Assembly (NCBI GenBank): GCA_010093485.1
Contig: MU001513.1
Span: 509,696 to 573,695, forward strand
Origin: Karstenula rhodostoma CBS 690.94
Taxonomy: Eukaryota > Ascomycota > Dothideomycetes > Pleosporales > Didymosphaeriaceae
Length of the DNA: 64,000 nt
Reading direction: 5' to 3'
Of this stretch, positions 1-10,259 are shown piece by piece. Each line of letters begins with the position of its first letter. The stretch's first letter is position 1. Made by a program: the position numbers and the translations under genes. The notes under the pieces are model-generated. The model was given only the letters and a program-made list of their open reading frames with translations. It had not been told where the DNA came from and made no database searches.

Positions 1-1
1 C

Positions 2-949
2 GATCCCACGAGCAACCGCTTCGGCCGAACCCGCTTTCTCTCCAGCAAGGAAGCGTGCATTGCGCTGGAAGAGTTCTTCGCTGTGCGCACCGCCGACGGC
101 CAAGGTATCTGCCCCGTCGTCATCCTGGGCCATGCGTTGGGAGGTGACATAGAGAAGTTGTGGAGGTTGCTTGGGTTTGATCCGAATCGGCTGGGTAACG
201 TTGTAAAGGAAATTGATACTCAGCAGATCGTTCGCGATATGGGCTTCTGGATCGCCCGCGACCAGGTCGGCCTGCAACGCATTATCTTTACCCTTGGCTT
301 CGAGTACCGCGACGCGCATACCGCTTCCAACGACGCTGCTATGACGCTGATCGCAGCGGTTCTGCTTGTCCTACCTGGCAACGGATCGAGTGAAGAGAAG
401 AAGCTCCAAGAAGTGGTGGACGAGATCGAGCGACTGAGCCAGGGCGATACATGGGACCACGGCTCCGACAAGTACTGTCAGCGCTGCCACTCGCGTGATC
501 ATTTCGCCGAGACAGGAGGACGCCGCGGTGGCCGTTGCAAGGTTGCCGTCAACTGCGACCATTGCGAAGCTGCAGGTCGCCATGCCGCAGCGAAGAGCCA
601 TATGACCGATGATTGCATCTCGTTCGCCTTGGAGAACGGCAATTCGAAGAAGGCGAAGCTGAACAGGGAGGCGCGGCGCAAAGCGGCACAAGAGCGGAAG
701 ATGCTTGATGGTGATGAGGATGCTGCGAACACGAACGACACGGCGTCAGAGATGTCTTATACATCAAGTTCTGCCGGTCGCCCTGCTTCAACAAACGGGT
801 GGAATGCGCGGGTCGCCGCCCGCCGTCGCAACCTTCCTCCCGTGGGAGAGCTGCTCCTTCCTCTCTCCAAGCACACTGCGTCAGCCAAGCCTGAGTCTTT
901 CCAGGCTGATTCATGGAGCACGAATGACTTCGCCACGTGCAACTCATAA
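2..949 (+). CDS. DEDDh exonuclease-fold protein, Gfd2/YDR514C-like, 5'-partial (copy 1)
   Basis: The frame is open from base 2, so the N-terminal part lies outside the window; the GTG at 83 is internal. Residues encoded from base 2 (DPTSNRFGRTRF) align with the intact paralogue at 6528-8022. Visible motifs: GHALGGDIEKL (second exonuclease block, H...D), DTQQIVRDMGFW, and HTASNDAA, which carries the H-x4-D pattern of the DEDDh third block. The first block (D-x-E) would be upstream. A zinc-binding-like segment follows (CQRCHSRDHF then C-x5-C-x2-C), then a polar tail. Family knowledge: these proteins have an RNase H/DEDDh nuclease fold; substrate unknown. The tail differs from that of the paralogue, so the 3' end could be spliced or altered. 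Confidence 0.8.
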   Translation, partial: DPTSNRFGRTRFLSSKEACIALEEFFAVRTADGQGICPVVILGHALGGDIEKLWRLLGFDPNRLGNVVKEIDTQQIVRDMGFWIARDQVGLQRIIFTLGFEYRDAHTASNDAAMTLIAAVLLVLPGNGSSEEKKLQEVVDEIERLSQGDTWDHGSDKYCQRCHSRDHFAETGGRRGGRCKVAVNCDHCEAAGRHAAAKSHMTDDCISFALENGNSKKAKLNREARRKAAQERKMLDGDEDAANTNDTASEMSYTSSSAGRPASTNGWNARVAARRRNLPPVGELLLPLSKHTASAKPESFQADSWSTNDFATCNS

Positions 950-1218
950 AACGCTTCAAGATACGGACCAGGGGCAAGACCGAGATTGAGGGGCATTTGG
1001 GGTTCTTTGCACGCTGTGTTTGGCGATATGATTCTGAATAGAACTTGACCAACTTGTGGTCGATGTTCGGGGTTGGAAAAGGATTCATTGATGTATTTCG
1101 TTGACGTTGGCGAGGAGGTTTATATGTGCCAATAGACTCGGGCTTTGTAAGACTTGTATAGTAGGTAGATGAGGACCAGATAAAAAGGATACGTACCATA
1201 AACCAAACCACATCCAAC

Positions 1219-2427
1219 CTACGCATCAAGTAAACTCTCCATCCACGGATACACGGAAGAATTCGCCTCGGGATACCCCATATGCGCCCTCCCCTGCATA
1301 AGCCTCATTTCCTTCGGACTCCCATACTCCGCCAGCAACATGCTATCCTCCACCGGCATACACCCATCCAACACCCCATTCACCAGCAACAACCTACAAC
1401 TCTTCGCTCCCGCCCCGACGACCGCGACGCCCTCCCCCTTCCCACTGACCAGACTGAACTCATCCTGACATTTGTCCAGCATCTCCTCCCAAGAGCGGTA
1501 CCCGTACTTGGCCACGTACGCGCGTTCGAGGCCAAAGGGGTATTCGTGCCGATGTACTTGCTCCAGCCACTCCCGCCCGATGTAATGATGCGTCCCCGCG
1601 CCGTGCCCGATCGTGCCCTTCAGAAGGCTAGCATGCGTATGCGCCAGACGAATCGCATAGTACCCGCCCGCCGAGAGTCCCCACGCAACGACCCTCATTT
1701 CATCCAGGTCCGCCTCGTTCCTGATCCACTCCAGGACCGACGAGAAAAGCCTATCCGGGGAGAGGGGATCGCGTCTGTTGGCGGGACAATCAACCGTCGT
1801 GCCGGGGATGTCGCAGATGACCGTCGCCCAGCCGCGCGCCAGGTGCTCCGACGTGCGCTCCGTGTTGTCGGGTCTGTGGCCGTCGAGGCCGGTGATGAGG
1901 AGGATGGTGGGGAAGGGGCCAGTCCCGGTGGGTTTCCGGATGTAGAGCGGGATTTTGCTGCCGTCGCCGTTAGTGGCGTGGGTGTGCGGTATGACTGTCT
2001 CTGTGATGGGGACGTCCCACAGCGCGGAGCCGCGCAGATAAGCGGTTTTCTGCTCCTCGAAGGCGAGTCGTTTGAGCTCGGTGTCGATGTAGGGGAACCG
2101 TGAAAGTCGGTAGACTGCGTTCGCGCGGAGGTAGATGTTCTTCGCTGTGTCTTTGTCCGTGGCTTCTAGGTCCTGGGCCTGTTTCGCGAGGGCGCGCGCG
2201 GTGGGGAGGAAAGCACTTGTGTAATCATCCGAGAACGGGTCGTTTGTGTTTTTGGAGATGAGGGATGTGAAGATGGGTTCGAAGTCCTCGAATTTGCCGT
2301 CGTGGAAGGGATAAACGCCGAGTTTGCAGGGGAACATCCAGCGCAGCTCCCAGAGCTTCGCGATGCTGCCTTCGTGGCCATAGTCTTTGAGGAAGAGGTC
2401 CCCCAGGACCCAAGTCCCATTCGGCAT
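1219..2427 (-). CDS. ayg1: AYG1-like alpha/beta hydrolase (polyketide-shortening hydrolase family)
   Basis: A 402-residue single-exon protein. I start it at the ATG at 2427 (MPNGTWVLGDLF) because the upstream 50 codons look like untranslated leader and because family members begin at this point and run to about 400 residues. The nucleophile elbow is WGLSAGG (Ser252). A likely acid is Asp354 in NGVLDGCMP and the histidine is His382 in GRAHMGYPE. VYPFHDG, LDGHRPDN and HEYPF are strongly reminiscent of Aspergillus Ayg1. Known role of that protein: it shortens a heptaketide naphthopyrone to tetrahydroxynaphthalene on the DHN-melanin route; related hydrolases act in other polyketide pathways. No polyketide synthase is in the window, so the substrate is not fixed. 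Predicted cytosolic or peripheral; no signal peptide. Confidence 0.88.
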   Translation of the reverse strand: MPNGTWVLGDLFLKDYGHEGSIAKLWELRWMFPCKLGVYPFHDGKFEDFEPIFTSLISKNTNDPFSDDYTSAFLPTARALAKQAQDLEATDKDTAKNIYLRANAVYRLSRFPYIDTELKRLAFEEQKTAYLRGSALWDVPITETVIPHTHATNGDGSKIPLYIRKPTGTGPFPTILLITGLDGHRPDNTERTSEHLARGWATVICDIPGTTVDCPANRRDPLSPDRLFSSVLEWIRNEADLDEMRVVAWGLSAGGYYAIRLAHTHASLLKGTIGHGAGTHHYIGREWLEQVHRHEYPFGLERAYVAKYGYRSWEEMLDKCQDEFSLVSGKGEGVAVVGAGAKSCRLLLVNGVLDGCMPVEDSMLLAEYGSPKEMRLMQGRAHMGYPEANSSVYPWMESLLDA

Positions 2428-2810
2428 TGTGATCAGTGTTAATATTGCATTCAAGAAGTGAAAAGGGAGCGCTGTGCGGAGCAAGAGACGAGGCGCCGAG
2501 GGCAGGCTGGTAGATTTGTTTTGGAAAAAACAATGACGACAGTGACGAGCTCGTACCTGGGTTCGAATATGTGGCATGCGACCTTACATGGACATATGAT
2601 ACGGTGTCACCCACATTCGGACGCTTGCGGGGCCGAACTCCTGGATTACGGGCCATCCCGTTGTAGACCGCCCGGAACCCCTCAGTTTCGGCCCTCATAG
2701 GGCTGACACCACGTGGTAACGCGAACGTCAACCAAAAGATCACATGGCGACGTGAGAATGCGTGTCGAGAAACTCGTGAGGCTGCTGCAATAACAACATG
2801 GGTATCAAAA
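2428..2810. other. Intergenic region with the 5' flank of the ayg1-like gene
   Basis: 383 bp between the start of the AYG1-like gene and the 3' end of the next minus-strand gene. It must hold the ayg1-like promoter. I see no repeat, RNA gene or credible small reading frame. Confidence 0.5.
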
Positions 2811-4451
2811 TCAGAGGAGCTCGTCCTCACCCTCATCCGCCTCTCCCCTCTTCTCCACATATTTCCTCACCACACTCGCCAGCTTCGCTCGCCCTTCCTT
2901 CCGCTCGAAAACCTGCGCATGATCGCAAGTCGGCCACCATATTGTTTCCAACCCTTCGCCGCGGGTCTCCCTCTCTTTCCAGCTACCGTCCTCATTATTC
3001 AAGTCCACGCCAGCAAGATACCTACCCACCGTCTCTGTATCAACGATGAGGTCTCTACCGCCCAGCGAGACGGTGACATCGCGCCCTCTAAGCTCGTCTT
3101 TCCACAAGATGTTTTGCGCCCAGAAGAAGTGTCTCGCCAGCGTGTGACTGACCATCATGTCTGCACTTGCAAAGTAATACAGCTGGTGCTCATTTGCGCG
3201 ACGCGGCTTGCGGGCTGTGAAGTTGTATGCGACATCTGGAAGATGCAGCAGGAATGTTACCGGATCGATGAACAGCATTGGTCCAATCTTGTCTTTGGTC
3301 CGCGCATCCTGTAGAAGATGCGTAGTCACGACGCTTCCGTACGAATGACTCGCCAGCACCACTTTATCGAAGCCATGACGCGACAGGATAAGGTCGATTT
3401 GGCGGCATATCTCGTCAGAGTCGGGGATTCTGTCTGTGATGCGGAAGCTGATGGGCATAAGCTCGACGGCTATGATTCCAATGTCGCCGTCTGTCGGGCC
3501 GAGAGGGTCATGCTTGTTTATCTCGTCGAAGAACTTGCAGTAGGGATACAGACCGATACCGATGCCGTGGATGAAGAGCATGGGAAGGCGAGTTTTGGAC
3601 GTATGCGGGCGATACCAGTAGGACAATTCTGGCGCGGGTGAGATGTGACGGGTGAACAAGGAGGCAACGCGGGGAGGGAAGATGGAGAGCGCCTTCTTGA
3701 CGTGGGTCCGGTAGAGCTGGAAGCCGTGGAAGCGGAGGTACGTGGCAGTGAAGGTGTCGACAAGCATCACAACCTAGTTTCGTTAGCAAGATGAGACGTT
3801 TGGAGTGGAGGTAGTGAAACGTACCAAATACCACAGCACAGGCCGATGCAACATCTTGACCTCATCCACGGTCAAGCGCAGGCTCTTCGCGGCTCCTCGC
3901 CCGGGCTCGATGCGTCTCCCAAGCAGCGTTTGCATGCCGTCGACATACTCGTCCAGCTCCTTCTCCTCCTCGGCCTTACTACTGACCTCGTCGTTTATCT
4001 CGATACCATCTTGCCCCTCCTCCACGGGTTCAGCCTGGGCTTTCTTCTCGACCTTCTCGTCTCCCTTGTACAACAACGCCCACTTGAAGAACTCCTTCAC
4101 GTTCTCCCGCCTGATCTCATAGCTCCTCGCGCCCAGAAACCACCTCGACACATAGCCTTCTGGCTCTGGTATATTCCCCCAGATGTTCCAAAACAGCTCC
4201 TTGCGCTCTTCCTGGTTCGGGGGAGGGGGATGCGGGGCTTCAGCCTGCAGAGAGCGCTTGCGGGGTATGAAGACGAGGAGCCAGAAGGCCGTCTCTATGA
4301 TGGCCCAAACGAGCAGGAAGCGGGTAAAGGCAGTCTGCGGGTGCTCAGCGATGCTGAAGCTGCAGAAGAAGATGCTGAGCGGCAGGACGAGCCGCAGCCC
4401 GAGGATGGTGAAGCGGATGAGCAAGTACGCAGTGATGCTGTGCTCGAGCAT
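2811..4451 (-). CDS. Membrane-anchored alpha/beta-hydrolase-fold protein
   Basis: Two exons, 3825-4451 and 2811-3773, flank a 51-bp intron (GTACGT...CTAAC...TAG) and give 529 residues. The N-terminus has two hydrophobic segments, roughly residues 8-34 and 44-62, suggesting membrane anchoring. A charged linker rich in Glu/Lys (about 140-180) follows. The hydrolase domain starts near residue 260: LFIHGIG (oxyanion HG, 278-279), nucleophile elbow ASHSYGS (Ser353, with Ser replacing the usual first Gly), an LGGRD acid candidate, and CDHAQVF with the likely catalytic His near the end. The fold is clear; the substrate is not. Lipase, esterase or serine hydrolase activity are all possible. It points the same way as the AYG1-like gene, with 383 bp between. 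Confidence 0.82.
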
Positions 4452-6470
4452 GGCGGCGGGTGCGCGAGTTGGCTGGCGGAGGTATAGGAGCTCGGCGAGT
4501 GCGCGCGTTGTAGATTGTGGGAACTAGGGATGTAGGTAGCAATTTCAGCCGTGATCCATTGCGTTGGTCAACAGGATCAGCTTGAATAGACGTGGTGTGA
4601 GCGCGGCCATGACTGTGCAGGTTGCCTCCCCTTCCGCGGCCTGTTCCCACTTTGCATCTGATAGCGCCGGCCCGGCTGAGTCAGCAGGTCAACAAATGCA
4701 GTCCCAATATCGTCATCGCATTGTCAACGTGATAGCGACTCCATCTTTATCGCAGCATCAACAATCCTGCTCCGTCATCGTAGCAACCCCCTGGTACAGT
4801 GCAAGCCACTATGCTACAAGGGCATTTCGGAAATCGTGCGCAGCATGTCAGGGCGCCTCTTGTAACGCCCAAGATACCATGCCTCGCAGCGTAAAATGCC
4901 CCCAGCGCGGCCTGGATGTTCTGCATCACATTCCCAACTGTTTCTGACTACTTCTCTGCACATTACGGCATTGGCTGGCTTTCGCACCCGCTATCTTGGA
5001 CCGCGGCATCGCTTCCCGTATCAGATCCCTACGCTACGTCAACGTTGCTCTGGAGAAGCTCGATGCATGTGAGACTACACGCATGGTCATTGCTTTCTTC
5101 CGAGTAAGACTCAAGTGTAGTGCTGTCTGCAGGCCGTACATGAAAAAAAAATTGCGCTCCGTGTATTTCCTTGCGTGCGATTCCCATTACTACTTCCTAT
5201 CGCATCCGGCTCTGCAATTGTCATCTCGAATTCCTCAGTTCATCCTTCTCAGTAACCAGCCATCCCGTGACTTGCGTTCTTCTCATTGATACCGGTCCCG
5301 TGACTTGCGCTTCTCGTTGATACCGGTCCCGTTCTCCAGACCTGCCTCAGCGCAGTCTTTCTTGCTGGACCCGAGCCAACTCGTTTTGACCTCCTTCGCC
5401 TTGTTGCACAGTAGTCATCAGACAATGGTAGCATTGGCTGTCTTCTTGATTGTTAAATTCTGGTCGTATAGAAAGCCCAGTTATCCCCTGCTATCATGGA
5501 GAGATAGTGTGGCCAATCCATACGCTTGGGACCGCATTGCTGGGTATCGAAGTCGACACTACAGTATGGTAACCGCCTTGGAAGCCCCCTGAGTTAAAAC
5601 CGTGTCTTCATACCGCTTCTTTGTACGCGTTCTCTACATATAGTGTGCTACAGAAAAGAGATAGACGATTTGAAAGTCCGTATCAGGGTCACAATTGTAG
5701 CAGCAATGTCTCAACTATTTCTACTTCACAACGTGGTATTAATCTGACTGCTTCTGCAGCTATATCAGCAACAACAAGAGCTGCTCCGACCTGAAAATAA
5801 GTTGATTCTCAAGGATTGACGCTGTCACTGTCGTGCAGGGCTCATTTGTGGTTCAGTCATGCGGCTTTCAACCCATGGCTGTTTCTACGGTCACTGGCCG
5901 CGAACAAAACGGACTTGTTTGCAAAATGCAACTTCGAATATGGAGAAACGGCTGATGTCTATCAAAAATGAGCCGGATATATCAATAATAGGTCAGTGGC
6001 ACTAAACAAGGGCCTGCATTCACCGAAGAACCCCCTGCAGGCACCACATTCAACCCGCTGCCTCTGCCCCTCTTCACGCGCCTAGCAGCTTTCATATTCA
6101 CCTATCAACTTCCTCGAGTGACTGAGCAAGTTCCAGCGCCTTCGAAAATTTGCGCTCCTATCGCGTGCTTGGGAACCGTGTTCCTGCCTCATTCACGGAG
6201 GTCACGTGCCAAGACCCGCTGGGTGACCGCACAAACCGCCCATGCTCCCTTTATAAACACTGCCGCTGTCCCTACACCGGAAATACATCACCTCGCAACA
6301 CCCTCTAGTTCCGACGGCTGCTCCTTGTACCAGCGCCCACTGCCACTGCAGGCTTTATATCCCCGTTGTCAAACCTGAAAACCACGTTTGCACTCCCCGA
6401 GTCACAGGTAGAGTAGCCCTCTGCGTTATATACCCCGACACAATTCTAAAACAGCAAGTCCAAGATCAGT
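4452..6470. other. Gene-poor intergenic region
   Basis: About 2 kb without a convincing gene. Short open frames (for example 4564-4947 and 5305-5592) show no motif, no splice continuation and no coherent composition. The right part, about 6110-6470, should hold the promoter of the plus-strand DEDDh gene; a TTTATAAA-type box lies near 6250. A two-copy tandem repeat sits at 5264-5327. Confidence 0.5.
5264..5327. repeat. Two-copy 31/33-bp tandem repeat
   Basis: Two adjacent near-identical units beginning CCCGTGACTTGCG and ending TTGATACCGGT. The first (5264-5296) has two extra bases relative to the second (5297-5327). No function is apparent. Confidence 0.85.
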
Positions 6471-6527
6471 GTGAGCATGAACGCATCGCGATTAGCCATC
6501 CAGTCCATAAACCTCTAACGAATACAG
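6471..6527 (+). other. Probable 5'-UTR intron ending directly at the start codon
   Basis: GTGAGC donor at 6471, CTAAC branch site near 6515 and TACAG acceptor at 6523-6527 give a 57-bp intron with typical fungal signals. The acceptor abuts the ATG of the DEDDh gene. Splicing here is inferred from signals only. Confidence 0.55.
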
Positions 6528-8022
6528 ATGTCTTTCCCGAACCAACAAGATCTCGATGCGGTTGAAGCGTTCTTCCAGCCGATGAGCGACGCAGATGTCC
6601 TGAGGTTCTGCTGTAACCTCAACCGCCATGAGTACCCAAACGCGCCTCCGCTTGCCGAGTGCACTCTCGTAGTGTGCCTTGATACTGAGGGATGGGTAAG
6701 TGTCCCCGTACGTCGGAAAATCATAGGCTGACCTAGTACTCCAAAATCGCAGGACGCGGATAGCACCGCACTGAAAGAAGTCGGCATGAATACGTTCGAG
6801 TCGCGTGATATGACTGCACTTACGTCACCTGGACCGTGGGGAGTGAACATCCTCAACAACGTATACTTCTACTTCGCCCGAGTGCTAAAGCATGCGCATT
6901 TGCGTAATAAGAACTTCTCGGCCGGTATGTTGGCTCACACGCGAACAAGACTAAGCTTACTAACAACGAAAAGGAGACCCAGACACCAACCGCTTTGGGC
7001 TGCAACGCTTCCTCGACGACACTGAGGTTATCCAATTTCTGAAGTCGACCTTTGAATGGCCACTTGACAAGGATACTGATGACGGACGTGTTTGTCCCGT
7101 CGTGCTACTCGGACACGCGGTTGAGAACGATGTGGAGAAGCTCGAGAAGCTGCTTCAGTTCACTGCCCGGAATATCGTGAAACAGATTGACACGCAAGTC
7201 ATTGCTAGGGATGTCGGTCACTGGAACCACCCGGCAAACCAGATCGGCCTCCAGCGCCTAGTCGGGGATATGGGCTTCGCATTTCGCGATCCTCATACTG
7301 CCAGCAATGACGCTGCGTATACGACCATTTCGGCCATCCAGCTCATCATCGATGACCAGTTCAAGGGGGCCGTACAGCCTTGTACGCTCCAGTCTGTCAT
7401 CAACGATCTGGAGCGCAATTCGGAGTACCATCTCTGGGACCATGGCAGCGCAAAGTACTGCTTCCGCTGTGGGAGTCGCAAGCATTTCGAGAATGGAGGA
7501 CGGAACGGTCGCCCATGCCGCGTTCCGGTCACTTGCGACTGGTGTTTCGAAAATCGCCGTGAGCAGAATGCGCATCGTGGCCACCGCACAGCAGTGTGTG
7601 TTATGAAGGCATTCGAGACATCGAATTCCAGCAGGCCTGGCAGGCGTCATCGAACTCGCGGTGGCTCGGCAGGTGCTGCTGAAGGTGGCAATAGAGTCCA
7701 AGATGTCACCGCCCCCCTCGCCAATAGCATCGACCAGCTCTCACTTCTTGGAGGCTCTTCAGTCACCACCCCGCAGCCTCCTGTCCAAGGCGGTCGCGCT
7801 GCTCAGCCTCCGGCAACCGTCCCTTCTCGTCCGCCTCTGACTGGAAACGTCTCCGGCCAGGATTCGCGCGCGCCCGCTCCCTCCTGGTCCAACGTCATCT
7901 CTCGATCACGACGGGCCGAGAAAATGCCTGCCCAGGGCTCTCATCCCGTTGTTTCCCAGACTGCCGCGCGCGCGAACACACGCGGTCGAAAGGGGAACCC
8001 CTACGACGTGCTCGAGCAGTAG
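6528..8022 (+). CDS. DEDDh exonuclease-fold protein, Gfd2/YDR514C-like (copy 2, intact)
   Basis: Three exons (6528-6695, 6753-6924, 6974-8022) give 462 residues; the introns have GTAAGT and GTATGT donors. All DEDDh landmarks are visible: CLDTEGW (Asp52, Glu54), GHAVENDVEKL (His161, Asp166) and HTASNDA (His221, Asp226). These match the D-x-E, D and H-x4-D blocks of this exonuclease superfamily, so catalysis is plausible. A zinc-knuckle-like segment (CFRCGSRKHF, then C-x5-C-x2-C) follows near residue 265. The last 150 residues are disordered and rich in Pro/Ser/Arg, ending GNPYDVLEQ. Known family: Gfd2/YDR514C-like proteins; molecular substrate unclear. The paralogue at 2-949 shares the core, and a truncated copy lies immediately downstream. 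Confidence 0.88.
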
Positions 8023-8394
8023 CTATGAGCCGCCCACCGGTATATTCTTGGATTTGACCAAATCACCGTTCTGAGCTCTGTGCTGAGATTGGTTGAGATT
8101 GTCTCGGTTCCCTTTCTCTTCGGCTCAACCTTTGTTCCATTCGAGGCCATTTGGCCCCAACGGCAGCTTCGAACACAGCTTTGTGTTCGATTTCTCTTCC
8201 CAACTCCTTTTAAATCGTGTGTTTTCTTTTTTTCTTTACCTCTTCAAGATACCCTTTCCTCACCTGATCTTGCGATCAGCTGTGTTTTTTTGGATGCAAT
8301 TGAATAGTTTTTTTTTTCCAATACAATTTTGCATTTGTAAAGAAACCTGATACCATGGAAAACATTATATATATTTTACAACCGCCCAGCGGCC

Positions 8395-9000
8395 TGTCCA
8401 CGTGGTTCTGCTGCCCATTCCTTTAACCAGGTGCCTCACGCCGCTCTCCCGCTCTTCCGCCGGAAACGCGCCTGGCCAGTCCACTCACCCGACCACTCGC
8501 CAGACTCCTACCAACAACAACCGCCACCGTGTGAATAGAAGCCCCTTCTATGTTCTCGACCGCCGCCCGAACAACAACGAGAAATAGCTCAGAGCGGTGA
8601 GCCGTCCTCGTGGTTTTCCCGCGGTGACTTGTAGGCACCTGCTCAGTGCCTACAAACTGGAAAAATTGACTTCCTTCGAGTTTCCTCCCAGTACGGTCTG
8701 TTTATCACCGGGTGGAGCTCTATTTGAGTACCAGGGTCATTGATCTTGGCCGATGGCAGCATATTACAGCATGTTGCCCAACTTACCTTCTCCTTTTCTC
8801 CTGCTATAGCGTTTTCTTCTTCTTTTCGAAGGCAGCATGCATCACAGCTTGGTGCGCCATTTTGCTTCTCAACTTCCCTTGATAGCGTTTCTTTCCTTGA
8901 GTCTTATGATACCTTTTCCTTGTCTGGCTGTTTCAATCAACTGGGATCTCCAATGCGTTAGAATAGTTTTTCTCAATACAATATTGCATTTTGATAACAG
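8395..9000 (+). pseudogene. Truncated third copy: C-terminal tail plus 3'-UTR of the DEDDh gene
   Basis: Codons ending at the TAG at 8585-8587 encode a tail (GQSTHPTTRQT...SPFYVLDRRP) that aligns with the end of copy 2 (AQGSHPVVSQT...NPYDVLEQ). The sequence after it repeats the copy-2 3'-UTR: the blocks around 8180-8340 and 8840-8995 share CACAGCTT, GATACC(C/T)TTTCC and GAATAGTTTTT...CAATACAA(T)ATTGCATTT in the same order. No exonuclease core is present between the two, so this is a 3'-end duplication, not a gene. Divergence is substantial, so the event is old. Confidence 0.65.
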
Positions 9001-9184
9001 CTTGGTTCCGTTCGAAGATTTGATCTATTTGAAAATAGTAAGGAAATCGCGAACATAATGGATCCTGCGATTGACATCCTGTATGCACCATCCCATCCTA
9101 AGCAACTCCACATGTAACAGCATGTATCTCCCAAGGTTCCCTAACAATAACATTATACCGACGCAAGTCGTCCCGGGCCTCCGT

Positions 9185-10259
9185 CTAAACGCTACGGTGG
9201 GAATACGGCTCGTACGCCGTGTCTCTCTGCGGCAGCATCTCCACCGAGCTCTCCGCATAATGTTCCTTGCTGTTCACAGTCGCATATTTCGCAGCCTGCT
9301 TCGCACCGAGGACCGGGAAGCAGAACCCCGGATGGAAGAGCGTAAGCATGAAGACCGCTAATGTGATCATAACGCCCTCAAGCGCAACTACAAGCTCCGT
9401 CAGCTAAAGTCCAACCCACAACAACAGTACAAAACTTACTAAACTCAGGCTCATTCCTCATAAGTTCATTGCCCCACCCGCCAGTAAGCTCGGGGATCCG
9501 GTACACACATCGCGTGAGGATAGAGAGGTACGCAACCATAACGGCCGCCCCGAACAGGCGGAACTTTGTGCTCCGCAGGATCTCGGTCGCAGCCACAGAC
9601 AGCTTCTCCCGCCGGCGGTACGTCCGGAGCGTGTACTCCGCGAGCAAGTATCCGAACACAGACAGAATGAAGACCTGGAAGACGACACCGGCAATCATGA
9701 GGTTGGTACCGAGATCCTGCGTGCTGGAGCCGTTGTCTGCGGTTGCGGCGAGGCCGCCGCCCGCGCCCTGGAGCACCAGCGAGATGATGTCGCCCGTTAT
9801 GAAGATGTATGTGTACCGGGCGGGGCGCAGACGGGACCAGGAAGCGCCAAAGGTGAGGGTGAAGTGCTTCAGCGTGAGGTAGATGCCGGCGGAGACGAAG
9901 GCGGGGGAGATGATGAGGAGGCAGATCTGGATCTGGAAGCCGATGTCGTCGTAGGGGTTTTTGTGCATCATCACGCGGCCGTAGTAGCCGGCGGCTTCGG
10001 CTACGCACCCTAGACATAATGCGATCTGCGGAGTGTGAGTGAGTGGGCTGCTTTCTTGGTGGGGGATGCGACGAACCATGTATGTCCATGTTCGATAGCT
10101 AAAGCCTAGTACTAAGTTGATGATGCAGCAGAGGCCGAAGAATCCGACGAAGAAAGCGTTCCATACGATATGTGGGTAATATCCGTAAAGAGTGGCTTCG
10201 ACAGGGCAGCCGGGACCGACCGCCGTGCAGTCCTCGGCATGTTCGGGACGATCTGACAT
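9185..10259 (-). CDS. RTA1-like 7-transmembrane protein (lipid-translocating exporter family)
   Basis: Best model: exons 10077-10259, 9440-10025 and 9185-9387, giving 323 residues. The first intron (10026-10076, GTTCGT...CGCAG) is 51 bp and in frame, so it could be read through; I remove it because the sequence then joins YRTWTYM to IALCLGCVAEAAGYYGR as in family members. The second (9388-9439, GTAAGT...TGTAG) is needed to reach the last helix (GVMITLAVFMLTLFHPG). Seven hydrophobic segments and the EAAGYYGR motif mark the RTA1 family, which includes yeast Rta1, Rsb1 and relatives linked to lipid translocation and resistance to toxic lipids or azoles. Likely plasma membrane; ligand unknown. 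Confidence 0.85.

Noticed and set aside
549..1229. 226-codon minus frame
   Set aside because: Mostly antisense to the DEDDh copy 1 and its 3' flank, with no motif.
1282..2103. 273-codon + frame
   Set aside because: Antisense to the AYG1-like gene; no motif, and the minus frame has a clear catalytic triad.
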